Shown: one piece after another, positions 18,156-26,951 of the stretch
How positions within the stretch are numbered: position 1 is the first letter of the stretch
Layout: every line of letters begins with the position of its first letter
From: Stutzerimonas stutzeri
GTDB lineage: Bacteria; Pseudomonadota; Gammaproteobacteria; Pseudomonadales; Pseudomonadaceae
Reading direction: 5' to 3'
DNA length: 64,000 nt
Assembly (NCBI RefSeq): GCF_024448955.1
Contig: NZ_JAMOIH010000002.1
Coordinates: forward strand, 1-64,000
Translations under genes and position numbers: made by a program
Notes under the pieces: model-generated
The model's database searches: none
What the model was told of the DNA's origin: nothing
What the model saw: the letters and a program-made list of their open reading frames with translations, nothing else

Positions 18156-19643
18156 ATGGCACATGTAGCAGTTTGGCAAAGAACTTCGACCCTACGCGGC
18201 GCACTGTTATTGAAGGTCGTGATCCCGCTGGTGGCGATCATGCTCGGCTTCAGTTACCTGCTGTTGTGGACTGTCGAGCGCAACAGCGAGCGGCGTTTGC
18301 AGGAAGAGGTCGAGCTGGTGGCGCGGGCGGTTCGGTTGCCGCTTAGCGACAGCTTGGAAAAGCAGCATGACCGCACCTCGCAGCAGGTGCTGGAATCGGT
18401 GCTTGGCGTCGGCCGTGTATACGGTGCCTATCTCTATGATCACGAGGGCGAGTTGGTGGCCTTTGCCGGGGCCATCGAACCGGATCAGGACCAATCCTCG
18501 ATTCAGGAGCTGACCGCCGATGGCAAGCGTCGTGGCGGCTATCAGCGAATCCGTGGGCGCGAGGTGTATTCCTACTTCGTGCCGCTCGAACAGAGCGGCG
18601 GGCGCATCAACGGACTGTTGCAGGTCACTCGTCGCGGGACTGATTTCGAGCGCGACACACGCCGGCTGCGCGTGATCGCGGGCATTTCCGCCGCGGTGCT
18701 GGCGTTGGCGGCGGTCTGCATCGTCCTGCTCGGTCACTGGTCGGCGATCGGCAGGCATTTGCAACAGCTGACCCAGGGCATGGCGCGGGTTGCTGCTGGT
18801 GACCGTCAGCACCGTGCGCCGCGCAGTGGCCCGCAAGAGATCGCGGTGCTGGGTCGCGCATTGAATCAGATGCTCGACAGCATCGCCGATGCCGAACAGC
18901 GCATGGCCGAGCAGAAGGCGCGCGAGGCGGAACTCGAAGCCCGCTTGCGGCGCACCCAACAACTGGCCGCGGTGGGTCGCCTGGCAGCGGGTGTCGCCCA
19001 TGAACTGGGCAGCCCGCTCAGCGTCATCGATGGCAAGGCGCAGCGTGTTTTGCGCAGCGAGCATCTAGACGACGGGCAACGCAAGGGTCTGTTGCAGATA
19101 CGCAGCCAGGTGCAGCGCCTGAGCCAAATCGTCCGGCAATTACTGGACTTTGGCCGCGCCGCCGGCCTCCCGGCACGACGGATGCCCGCCGATGTACTGG
19201 CGCATTCGGCGGCCGCCGCGGTAGCCGACGAGCTGGCCGCGCTGAAGGTCGCACTCCTGCTCGAGGCGCCTGCCGCGGCCTTGCATTGCGAAGTCGATCC
19301 GCCGCGCTTCGAACAGGCGCTGACCAATCTACTGCGCAACGCCGCCCAGGCCAGTCCGGGCGGCCGCGTGCTGCTTCGTTGGTGGCGGGAGGACGACTGC
19401 CTGCTGTTCCAGGTCGAGGATGATGGCCCCGGTGTGGCCGAACAGCACCGCGCGGCGCTGTTCGAGCCGTTCTTCACCACCAAACCGGTGGGCAAGGGCA
19501 GTGGGCTCGGGCTCGCCGTGGCGCATGGCGTGGTGGCCGAATGTGGCGGCCGTATCGAATTGGTCGAAAGCTCGCTGGGTGGCGCGGCGTTTCGCATTTC
19601 ACTGGCGCTGGCCAAAGAGGAGGATAAGGATGCAGCAGGATGA
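18156..19643 (+). CDS. Sensor histidine kinase, HAMP type, of a sigma-54 two-component system
   Basis: A 495-residue inner-membrane kinase. TM1 17-39, periplasmic sensor about 40-172, TM2 173-194, HAMP about 195-247, coiled coil to 268, then the dimerisation helix with the phospho-histidine H282 (AAGVAHELGSPLSVI). The ATPase domain has the N box (N391-N395), DDGPG (422-426), FEPFF and GKGSGLGL (446-453). It belongs to the NtrB-like class that pairs with sigma-54 activators. Its end overlaps the response-regulator start by 14 bases. There is no strong ribosome site. Signal unknown; the adjacent TAXI-TRAP transporter suggests a C4-dicarboxylate or amino-acid-like solute. Confidence 0.94.
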   Translation: MAHVAVWQRTSTLRGALLLKVVIPLVAIMLGFSYLLLWTVERNSERRLQEEVELVARAVRLPLSDSLEKQHDRTSQQVLESVLGVGRVYGAYLYDHEGELVAFAGAIEPDQDQSSIQELTADGKRRGGYQRIRGREVYSYFVPLEQSGGRINGLLQVTRRGTDFERDTRRLRVIAGISAAVLALAAVCIVLLGHWSAIGRHLQQLTQGMARVAAGDRQHRAPRSGPQEIAVLGRALNQMLDSIADAEQRMAEQKAREAELEARLRRTQQLAAVGRLAAGVAHELGSPLSVIDGKAQRVLRSEHLDDGQRKGLLQIRSQVQRLSQIVRQLLDFGRAAGLPARRMPADVLAHSAAAAVADELAALKVALLLEAPAAALHCEVDPPRFEQALTNLLRNAAQASPGGRVLLRWWREDDCLLFQVEDDGPGVAEQHRAALFEPFFTTKPVGKGSGLGLAVAHGVVAECGGRIELVESSLGGAAFRISLALAKEEDKDAAG

Positions 19644-21036
19644 CGGCGCGCCGCAGCGGGTGCTGGTGGTGGAAGACGACGACGGCCTGCGCCAGCTATT
19701 GGGCGAGGAGCTGGAAGACCGCGCGCTAACGGTGCACGCCGTGGCCAGCGCCGAAGATGCCGTGCCGCTGCTGGAGAGCTGGGAGCCGGATCTGGTAATC
19801 AGCGACCTGCGCCTGCCGGGTGCCGATGGCATGGCGCTGCTGCGGCGGGTCAAGGCGATGCAGGCGGCGCCGGCGTTTCTGGTGATCACCGCGTTCGGCA
19901 GCATTCAGCAGGCAGTGGCGGCCTTGAAGGAAGGCGCCGATGAGTTTCTGACCAAGCCGCTGGATCTGGATCATCTTGGTCTCGCCGTTTCGCGTGCACT
20001 GGAGACCCGTCGATTGCGCGGCGAGGTGCGGCGCTTTCAGCAGCTGCTCAGCGACGACCGCTTCCACGGCATGCTCGGCCGCAGTCGAGCGATGCGCGAG
20101 TTGTTCGACCAGATCCGCCAGCTGGCGCGCGCTGCGGGGCCGGTGCTGGTGATCGGCGAAAGCGGCACCGGCAAGGAGCTGGTTGCTCGCGCCGTGCATG
20201 CAGAAAGTGAGCGGGCGCAGCGGCCATTCCTGGCGATCAACTGTGCGGGCCTGCCGGCCGAACTGCTGGAAAGCGAATTCTTCGGTCACGCCGCCGGCGC
20301 TTTTACCGGGGCCAGTCGCGCCCACAAGGGGCTGTTCCAGCAGGCCGACGGCGGCACCCTGTTTCTCGATGAAATCGGCGAGATGCCGTTGCCGTTGCAG
20401 GCCAAACTGCTGCGCGTGCTGCAGGAGGGCACCATTCGCCCGGTGGGTGGCGAGCGCGAACTGAGCGTCGACGTACGCATCATCGCCGCCAGCAACCGGC
20501 CGCTGGAGACGGCTGCCGGCCGCGAGTCGTTTCGCGAAGATCTGTTTTTCCGTCTGGAGACCTTCATCCTTCAAGTGCCCCCGCTGCGCGACCGTGAGGA
20601 GGATCGCGAGCTGCTCGCCGCCGGTTTCGTCGCGCACTTCGCTGCACGCGACGGGCGACCCGTGCGTGGCCTGTCGCGCACCGCGCTGGAACAGCTGCGG
20701 CGCTATCCGTTCCCCGGCAACGTGCGCGAACTGCAGAACGCCATGGAGCGCGCGGTGACCTTCTGTCATGGGCGTGACATCGAGCTGGAGCATTTGCCGA
20801 CGCGCATCGCCAGCTATCAGGAAAGCACGCCCGCAACCCGCGCCGACGAACTGTTCGGGCTGATGATCGACGGCCCGCTGCTGCCGACCCTGGACGAGCT
20901 GGAAATGCGTTACATCCGCCACGTGCTGGAGCGAGTCGAGGGCAACAAACGTCGTGCCGCAGCCTTGCTCGGGATCGGTCGTCGCACTCTGTATCGGCGC
21001 CTGGGTGAGAAAGAGCAGGACCCGGAGGAAGGCTGA
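19630..21036 (+). CDS. Sigma-54-dependent response regulator
   Basis: A 468-residue NtrC-family activator. Receiver domain 10-125 with phospho-acceptor D59 ([11 protein letters not shown]); AAA+ domain about 148-380 with Walker A GESGTGKE (176-183), the sigma-54 contact loop GAFTGA (223-228), and Walker [12 protein letters not shown]; Fis-type helix-turn-helix at the C-terminus ([22 protein letters not shown]). The start MQQDDGAPQ follows an AAGAGGA site and overlaps the kinase gene; the frame is open upstream but that part is kinase sequence in another frame. It probably activates the TRAP transporter, though no clear -24/-12 element was found before it. Confidence 0.95.
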   Translation: MQQDDGAPQRVLVVEDDDGLRQLLGEELEDRALTVHAVASAEDAVPLLESWEPDLVISDLRLPGADGMALLRRVKAMQAAPAFLVITAFGSIQQAVAALKEGADEFLTKPLDLDHLGLAVSRALETRRLRGEVRRFQQLLSDDRFHGMLGRSRAMRELFDQIRQLARAAGPVLVIGESGTGKELVARAVHAESERAQRPFLAINCAGLPAELLESEFFGHAAGAFTGASRAHKGLFQQADGGTLFLDEIGEMPLPLQAKLLRVLQEGTIRPVGGERELSVDVRIIAASNRPLETAAGRESFREDLFFRLETFILQVPPLRDREEDRELLAAGFVAHFAARDGRPVRGLSRTALEQLRRYPFPGNVRELQNAMERAVTFCHGRDIELEHLPTRIASYQESTPATRADELFGLMIDGPLLPTLDELEMRYIRHVLERVEGNKRRAAALLGIGRRTLYRRLGEKEQDPEEG

Positions 21037-21240
21037 GCCGTCAGCGACGCGCACGCTGGAACGCACGCCGGGCAACTGAGTCGAAATCTCCGGTCTCGAT
21101 GTGCTGGCCGCCCTCGGCGCTTTCACCTGCGTCGCTCACAGCGTTACGTGTGAAACCGATGGCCTGCTAGACTCCCAACTTCTCGCCAAATGCTCACGAG
21201 GTGCGGCGAGGCAATCCAACAACCAATAAGGAGTGAATCC

Positions 21241-22206
21241 ATGAAAGGCAAATCCTTGGCATGGATATTTTCCGCCGCTTTGGCGGGGACTGGTCTGAGC
21301 GGTGTGGCTCAGGCGCAAGAACAATTCGTGACCATCGGCACCGGTGGTCAGACGGGCGTCTACTACGTCGCCGGTCAATCGATCTGCCGCTTCGTCAATC
21401 GCAACGCTGAAGGCGTCAAGTGCAACGCGCCAGCCAGCGGCGGCGGCGTGGCCAACGTCAACGGTCTGCGCAGCGGTGAGTTCAACTTCGGCATCATGCA
21501 GTCGGACCACCAGTACAAGGCGATGGAAGGCCTCGCGCCATTCGAGAAGGCAGGCGCGATGGACGACATCCGCGCAATCTTCTCCCTGCAAAGCGAAGTC
21601 TTCACCGTACTGGCGCGCCGTGACGCCAACATCAAGGGCCTGGATGATCTCAAAGGCAAGCGCGTCAACATCGGCAATCCCGGTTCCGGCCAGCGCGACA
21701 CGCTGGAAGAGATCATGAAAGAGAAGGGCTGGGATCAGTCGGTCTTCAGCCTCGCCGCCGAACTCAAGCCGGCCGAACTGGCCAGCGCGCTGGGCGACAA
21801 CAATATCGATGCCATGACCTATTTCGTCGGTCACCCCAATGGCGCGATTCAGGAAGCAACCACCACCGTAGACGCGGTTCTGGTGCCAATCACCGGCCCG
21901 GAAATCGACAAGCTGCTGGCTGAAAAAACCTACTACACCAAGGCCGAAATTCCCGGCGGAATGTACAAGGGCAACGACAGCGCGACTCAGTCGATCGGTG
22001 GCAAGGCGGTTCTCTCCACCACGTCCAAGGTTGATGCCGAGATCGTCTACAAGCTGGTCAAGTCGGTGTTCGAGAATATCGAGCGCTTCCAGCGCCTGCA
22101 CCCTGCGTTCAAGGACCTCAAGCCGGAAGACATGATCAAGGTTGGCTTGTCCGCGCCGCTGCATGAAGGTGCCGAGCGCTACTACAAGGAACGTGGCTGG
22201 ATGTAA
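21241..22206 (+). CDS. TAXI-type TRAP transporter solute-binding protein
   Basis: A 321-residue periplasmic receptor with a signal peptide ending at AQA-Q (about 25). The TAXI signature FVTIGTGGQTGVYYVAGQSICRFVN opens the mature protein, with SSDH-type FNFGIMQSDHQYKA and ANIKGLDDLKGKRVNIGNPGSGQRDTLEEIM typical of the family. TAXI proteins deliver solutes such as glutamate or dicarboxylates to TRAP permeases driven by an ion gradient. AAGGAG lies 7 bases before the ATG. The permease gene follows after a hairpin. Ligand not determinable. Confidence 0.94.
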   Translation: MKGKSLAWIFSAALAGTGLSGVAQAQEQFVTIGTGGQTGVYYVAGQSICRFVNRNAEGVKCNAPASGGGVANVNGLRSGEFNFGIMQSDHQYKAMEGLAPFEKAGAMDDIRAIFSLQSEVFTVLARRDANIKGLDDLKGKRVNIGNPGSGQRDTLEEIMKEKGWDQSVFSLAAELKPAELASALGDNNIDAMTYFVGHPNGAIQEATTTVDAVLVPITGPEIDKLLAEKTYYTKAEIPGGMYKGNDSATQSIGGKAVLSTTSKVDAEIVYKLVKSVFENIERFQRLHPAFKDLKPEDMIKVGLSAPLHEGAERYYKERGWM

Positions 22207-22292
22207 CGGCCCGGCAGACCGCAAAGAAATGCTGCGGCCTGCGTAGGTTTGCTGCATCGGTGCGGCGGCCCTTTATCCGCCGCATTCGCCTG

Positions 22293-22322
22293 AAAACCCG
22301 TGAGCCCCGTGCCACGGGTTTT
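22293..22322 (+). terminator. Hairpin between TAXI receptor and permease genes
   Basis: A perfect 10-base stem (AAAACCCGTG / CACGGGTTTT) ending in TTTT. It probably attenuates transcription, so that receptor is made in excess of permease. Confidence 0.75.
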
Positions 22323-22357
22323 CGTGGTTCCGTTACTTGAAAAACAGGCCTCATTTC

Positions 22358-24907
22358 ATGCAAGACAATCAACTGTCCACTGAAGAGCTCATCGCCAAGG
22401 ACGTCGGCGCGCGACTGCCCGAAGGCGCCATGGCGAAAATGATCGCGGGCCTAGCCCTGCTCTGGTCGCTGTTCCAGCTTTGGATCGCCTCGCCGCTTCC
22501 GTTCATGTTGCGCTTCGGTGTGCTCAACGACACCGAAACCCGTTCCATCCATCTTGCGTTCGCGCTGCTGCTGGCGTTTCTGGCCTACCCGGCGTTCAAA
22601 CGTTCGCCACGCGATAGAGTGCCGTTGATCGATATCGCGCTGGGCCTGGTGGCCGCTGCCAGTGCCGCCTACCTGTTCATCTTTTATCAGCAACTGGCAC
22701 AGCGCCCGGGCAACCTGACGACCGCAGACTTGGTCACAGCTTGCATCGGTATTCCACTACTGCTGGAAGCCACTCGCCGCGCGCTCGGCCCACCGCTGGC
22801 GATCATCGCGCTGATATTTATCGTTTACAGCCTCGCCGGACCTTACATGCCGGGTCTGCTGGCGCACCGTGGGGTGAGCTTCACTGCGATGGCGAACCAC
22901 CAGTGGATCACCACTGAAGGTGTGTTCGGTATCGCCCTGGGCGTATCCACCAGTTTCGTCTTTCTCTTCGTGCTGTTTGGCGCGCTACTCGACCGCGCCG
23001 GCGCTGGGCACTATTTCATTCAGCTAGCGTTCAGCCTGCTCGGCCACATGCGTGGCGGCCCGGCGAAAGCGGCGGTGGTGTCCTCGGCCCTGACGGGCAT
23101 GATTTCCGGCTCGTCGATTGCCAACGTGGTCACCACCGGTACTTTCACCATTCCGATGATGAAAAAGGTTGGGTTTTCCAAGGAAAAGGCCGGTGCGGTG
23201 GAAGTGGCGTCCTCGGTCAACGGCCAGATCATGCCGCCGGTGATGGGGGCCGCGGCGTTTCTGATGGTCGAGTACGTCGGCATTCCCTACGTGGAAATCA
23301 TCAAGCACGCCTTTCTGCCGGCGGCAATTTCCTACATTGCGCTGCTGTACATCGTGCATCTGGAAGCGCTCAAGCAGAACATGCAGCCGATCGGCACGCA
23401 CCAGCCCAGGCCCTGGCTGCGCCGCCTGACGGGTTTTGCCTTCGGTGCGGTGTTGATTTCCGGACTCTCGCTGGCCGTCTACTACGGCCTCGGATGGCTC
23501 AAGCCGGTTCTCGGTGATTATGCGCTGCCGGGCATTTCGGTGCTGCTGACGCTGGTTTATCTGGCGTTGTTGAAGATCGCGGCGAGCAATCCGCCGTTGC
23601 CAGCCGAAGATCCGGACAAGCCGTTGGAAGAGCTGCCGAATACCCGTGCGGTGCTGCTCTCCGGGTTGCACTTCCTGCTGCCTGTCGTGGTGCTGGTCTG
23701 GTGCCTGATGATCGAGCGGCTGTCGCCCGGCCTGTCGGCGTTCTGGGGCACGGTAATGCTGGTGATCATCCTGCTGACCCAGCGTCCGCTGCTCAGCTGG
23801 ATGCGCCGCGACGGCAGCCACCAGCACGGTGGTTTCATAGACGGCGTGGTCGACTTGCGTGAAGGTTTGATCGCAGGCGCGCGCAACATGATCGGCATCG
23901 GTATCGCCACGGCGGCAGCGGGCATCATTGTCGGTGCGGTCTCGCAGACCGGCGTCGGCTTGGTGCTGGCTGATCTGGTCGAAATGCTGTCGATGGGCAA
24001 CCTGCTATTGATGCTCCTGCTCGTCGCGGTGTTCAGCCTGATCCTTGGCATGGGCCTGCCGACGACCGCCAACTACATCGTGGTGTCCAGCCTGCTGGCG
24101 CCGGTGGTGGTGGCGCTGGGGCAGCAGAACGGGCTGATCGTGCCGCTGATTGCCGTGCATCTGTTCGTCTTCTACTTTGGCATCATGGCCGACGTCACGC
24201 CGCCGGTGGGACTAGCCTCGTTCGCCGCTGCAGCGGTATCCAAGGGCGATCCGATCAAGACCGGCGTCACGGCGTTTTACTACAGCCTGCGTACCGCCGC
24301 GCTGCCATTCCTGTTCATCTTCAACACTGATTTGTTGCTGATCGATGTCGGGCTCTGGCATGGCATCCTGATCTTCCTGGTTGCTACTGGCGCGATGCTG
24401 ATCTTCGCCGCCGGCACCCAGGGCTATTTCCTGGTGCGTAGCCGCTGGTACGAAAGCGTGATGCTGTTGCTGGTAGCCTTCACCCTGTTCCGGCCAGGCT
24501 TCTGGATGGACATGGTGCATGACCCCTATCGCGATATCCCGCCGGCCCAACTGGTACAGGCGCTGGAAATCGTGGACGAGGATAGTCAGCTCCGCCTGCG
24601 TATCCGTGGCGAGGACGCGGTGGGCGACACGCGCGAGTTCAGTCTGTTGATGGCGATTCCGGACGGGGCGACCGGCGAGGAGAAGCTGGAAAAGCTCGGC
24701 CTGATGACCTATGAGGAAGACGGCAAGGTGCTGGTCGACAGCGTCACCTTCGGCAGTCCCGCTGCCGAGTTGGGCTTGGAGTTCGACCAGGAAATCCTTG
24801 CGGTGCGCGCGCCCACCGATCGCTGGGCCAAGGAATGGATGTGGCTACCCGGCTTTGCGCTGTTCGGCCTCATCGTCTGGATGCAAAGGCGGCGTAAGTC
24901 GAGCTGA
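22358..24907 (+). CDS. Fused TRAP transporter permease (4TM/12TM) with C-terminal DUF3394
   Basis: An 849-residue inner-membrane protein with small and large TRAP subunits fused, as is usual for TAXI systems. Signatures of the large subunit are SGMISGSSIANVVTTGTFTIPMMKK, VNGQIMPPVMGAAAFLM, MGLPTTANYIVVSSLLAPVV and ADVTPPVGLASFAAAAVSKGDPIKTG. After the last transport helices there is a soluble DUF3394 region (about 720-825) with a PDZ-like VTFGSPAAELGLEFDQEILAV, then a final membrane helix and an Arg/Lys tail. The ATG at MQDNQLSTEE is preferred; a TTG seven codons earlier is possible. Works with the receptor encoded upstream. Confidence 0.94.
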   Translation: MQDNQLSTEELIAKDVGARLPEGAMAKMIAGLALLWSLFQLWIASPLPFMLRFGVLNDTETRSIHLAFALLLAFLAYPAFKRSPRDRVPLIDIALGLVAAASAAYLFIFYQQLAQRPGNLTTADLVTACIGIPLLLEATRRALGPPLAIIALIFIVYSLAGPYMPGLLAHRGVSFTAMANHQWITTEGVFGIALGVSTSFVFLFVLFGALLDRAGAGHYFIQLAFSLLGHMRGGPAKAAVVSSALTGMISGSSIANVVTTGTFTIPMMKKVGFSKEKAGAVEVASSVNGQIMPPVMGAAAFLMVEYVGIPYVEIIKHAFLPAAISYIALLYIVHLEALKQNMQPIGTHQPRPWLRRLTGFAFGAVLISGLSLAVYYGLGWLKPVLGDYALPGISVLLTLVYLALLKIAASNPPLPAEDPDKPLEELPNTRAVLLSGLHFLLPVVVLVWCLMIERLSPGLSAFWGTVMLVIILLTQRPLLSWMRRDGSHQHGGFIDGVVDLREGLIAGARNMIGIGIATAAAGIIVGAVSQTGVGLVLADLVEMLSMGNLLLMLLLVAVFSLILGMGLPTTANYIVVSSLLAPVVVALGQQNGLIVPLIAVHLFVFYFGIMADVTPPVGLASFAAAAVSKGDPIKTGVTAFYYSLRTAALPFLFIFNTDLLLIDVGLWHGILIFLVATGAMLIFAAGTQGYFLVRSRWYESVMLLLVAFTLFRPGFWMDMVHDPYRDIPPAQLVQALEIVDEDSQLRLRIRGEDAVGDTREFSLLMAIPDGATGEEKLEKLGLMTYEEDGKVLVDSVTFGSPAAELGLEFDQEILAVRAPTDRWAKEWMWLPGFALFGLIVWMQRRRKSS

Positions 24908-24927
24908 TCGACGTGTTTTGCTGAACT

Positions 24928-24962
24928 AACCCCGGCCATGCCAACGCATCGCCGGGGTTTTT
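24928..24962 (+). terminator. Intrinsic terminator after the TRAP operon
   Basis: Stem AACCCCGGC / GCCGGGGTT with a 14-base loop and five T. It ends the TRAP unit. Confidence 0.88.
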
Positions 24963-25042
24963 CTGCTTTGCGTGGCCGCTATGTTCATCTGGCGAGCCAG
25001 CAGCGATGCCGTTGATGCCGTTCCGTTAGCTTTAGCCGGGCC

Positions 25043-26725
25043 TTAGGCTGGCTTGCCAGGTGGTTGATGCTCAATGGCTGCATCGCGTGATATTTCTGCC
25101 GCGGATCGGCCCTTGCTACCGCCTGGCCCTTCCAGTGCCGCATAAGCTGCGCTGCAGAACAGCGAGTTCAGCCGCTTCATGTCGGCGATCAGTTCCAGAT
25201 GCGCCGCGCTGGTTTCGATGCTTTCCACCACTTGTTGATGCAGCCGATGCACGTGGGCATGGGCCAGTTCGCGTTCACGCTTGCGGAATTGCCGCTTCTG
25301 CTGCAGCAGTTGCCGTGCGCTGTGAGAATCGCCGGACAGGAATACCGACAGGCCGAGGCTCAGGTTGGCACTGAGCAGCGCGTGCAGCTGGCTGAGCTCA
25401 TCCAGTCCGCTGTCGGAGAACGAGCGTCGCTTGGACGTCTTGATGTTCTGCACTTTGCCGAGCATGTGCTCGATGATGTCGCCGGCCTGTTCCAGGTTGA
25501 TCGCCAGCTCGATGATTTCTGCCCAGCGCAGGCTTTCCTGCTCGGCCAGATCTTCGCGCGGCATGCGCGCCAGATAGAGCTTCACACCGCTGTAGAGCGC
25601 ATCGACATCGTCATCCAGACGACGAATTTCCTCGCCCGGCTCCGGTCGGTCTTCGCGTAGCACTTCGAGCAGGCGCGCCAGCATGGTTTCCACCAGGTCA
25701 CCGATGCGCAGGGTTTCGCGGACGGCGTTGGCCAGGGCCAGGCTGGGCGTGTCCAGAGCGGTCGGGTCCAGATGGCGCGGCTGAGCGATACCGCCATCCA
25801 GCACACGTTCCGGCAGCAGGCGCTCGCATAGCCTGGCCATCAGGCCCACCGTGGGCAGCAACAGCACGCAGCGCGCCGTGTTGTAGGCCAGGTGAAAGGC
25901 GATGACCTGAGTTTGCGCGCTGTAGCCGAGGGTCGCCATCCACTCGACCAGCATTGGCAGGAAGGGCAATACCACCAGCCCGGCGAGTTTGTACAGCAGA
26001 TTGCCCAGCGCCACGCGGCGAGCGGATACTGGTTGCGCGGTGGCGTTGAACCAGGCCAGCACGCCACTGCCGACGTTGGCGCCGATGACCACGCCGAGCG
26101 CCACCGGCAGGCTGATCAAACCGGCGCTGGCGAGGGTCGCGGTGAGCAGCACCGCGGCGAGGCTGGAGTAGGAGAGCACCGCGAACAGCGCACCCACGAC
26201 CACCGCAAGCAGAGTGTCGCCGGCCAGCGACGAGAACAACACGCGCATGCCGCGCGCTTCGGTGATCGGCGCGGCGGCCTGGACGATCAGCTGCAGCGCC
26301 AGAATGATCAGACCCAGGCCGATCAGAACGCGTCCGAGCTGGCCTGCGCGGGTCTGCTTGCGCGACAGAAACAGACAGACCCCGACCAGCGTGAGCACCG
26401 GCGACAGCCATGACAGATCCAACGTCAGCACCCGCGCCATCAGGGCCGTGCCGACGTCGGCACCGAGCATGATTGCCAGCGCCGTGGGCAGCGCCATTAG
26501 CCCTTGCGCAACGAACGAGATCGCTAACAATGCCGTCGCGTTGCTGCTCTGTACCAGTGCGGTGACACCGATGCCGGCGGAAAAAGCCATCGGCGCATTG
26601 GCCATGCTGTGGCCGAGCATACGCCGCAGATGCGAGCCATAGACCCGCATGATCCCGGTCCGCACGATATGCGTGCCCCAGACCAGCAAGGCGATGGAAG
26701 AAAGCAGGTGCAGCAACGTCAACAT
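25043..26725 (-). CDS. Na+/phosphate symporter-like membrane protein with PhoU domain
   Basis: A 560-residue inner-membrane protein. Two NaPi (PF02690-type) repeats are visible, each with a QSS/GAN core (GVTALVQSSNATALLAISF and MLGADVGTALMA; YSSLAAVLLTATLASAG and VIGANVGSGVLAW). A helical PhoU-like cytoplasmic domain fills about 330-540. It is the NptA/YjbB type that moves phosphate, inward or outward, with sodium. A GGAG site lies 10 bases before the ATG. It is separated from pst by 14 kb, and no Pho box was recognised before it. Confidence 0.9.
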   Translation of the reverse strand: MLTLLHLLSSIALLVWGTHIVRTGIMRVYGSHLRRMLGHSMANAPMAFSAGIGVTALVQSSNATALLAISFVAQGLMALPTALAIMLGADVGTALMARVLTLDLSWLSPVLTLVGVCLFLSRKQTRAGQLGRVLIGLGLIILALQLIVQAAAPITEARGMRVLFSSLAGDTLLAVVVGALFAVLSYSSLAAVLLTATLASAGLISLPVALGVVIGANVGSGVLAWFNATAQPVSARRVALGNLLYKLAGLVVLPFLPMLVEWMATLGYSAQTQVIAFHLAYNTARCVLLLPTVGLMARLCERLLPERVLDGGIAQPRHLDPTALDTPSLALANAVRETLRIGDLVETMLARLLEVLREDRPEPGEEIRRLDDDVDALYSGVKLYLARMPREDLAEQESLRWAEIIELAINLEQAGDIIEHMLGKVQNIKTSKRRSFSDSGLDELSQLHALLSANLSLGLSVFLSGDSHSARQLLQQKRQFRKRERELAHAHVHRLHQQVVESIETSAAHLELIADMKRLNSLFCSAAYAALEGPGGSKGRSAAEISRDAAIEHQPPGKPA

Positions 26726-26951
26726 CAGTGTGGTTCTCCGGCGAGCGGCAACGGCAAGCGTCTGCGCCGAGCGACGCGATACGAATCGAGGGATATCCGG
26801 TTGACCTTCGCGCTGTAGTGCCGTTCAAGAAACTGTCATGACTGGCCGGCGCGACGCAGCTTGTCGCGACGCCGGTGCACGATGGTGCAGTCACTCGCTA
26901 GCCGGGCGGGTGGTCTGTAACCTACCCACTTCGCTTTTCAATGGTCTGCCC

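Noticed and set aside
19726..21126. 466-codon open frame opposite the response regulator
   Set aside because: Shadow of a gene with clear AAA+ motifs.
21037..21240. Sigma-54 promoter before the TAXI receptor
   Set aside because: TGGCC and TGGAA stretches were checked, but none has GC at the right 12-base spacing.
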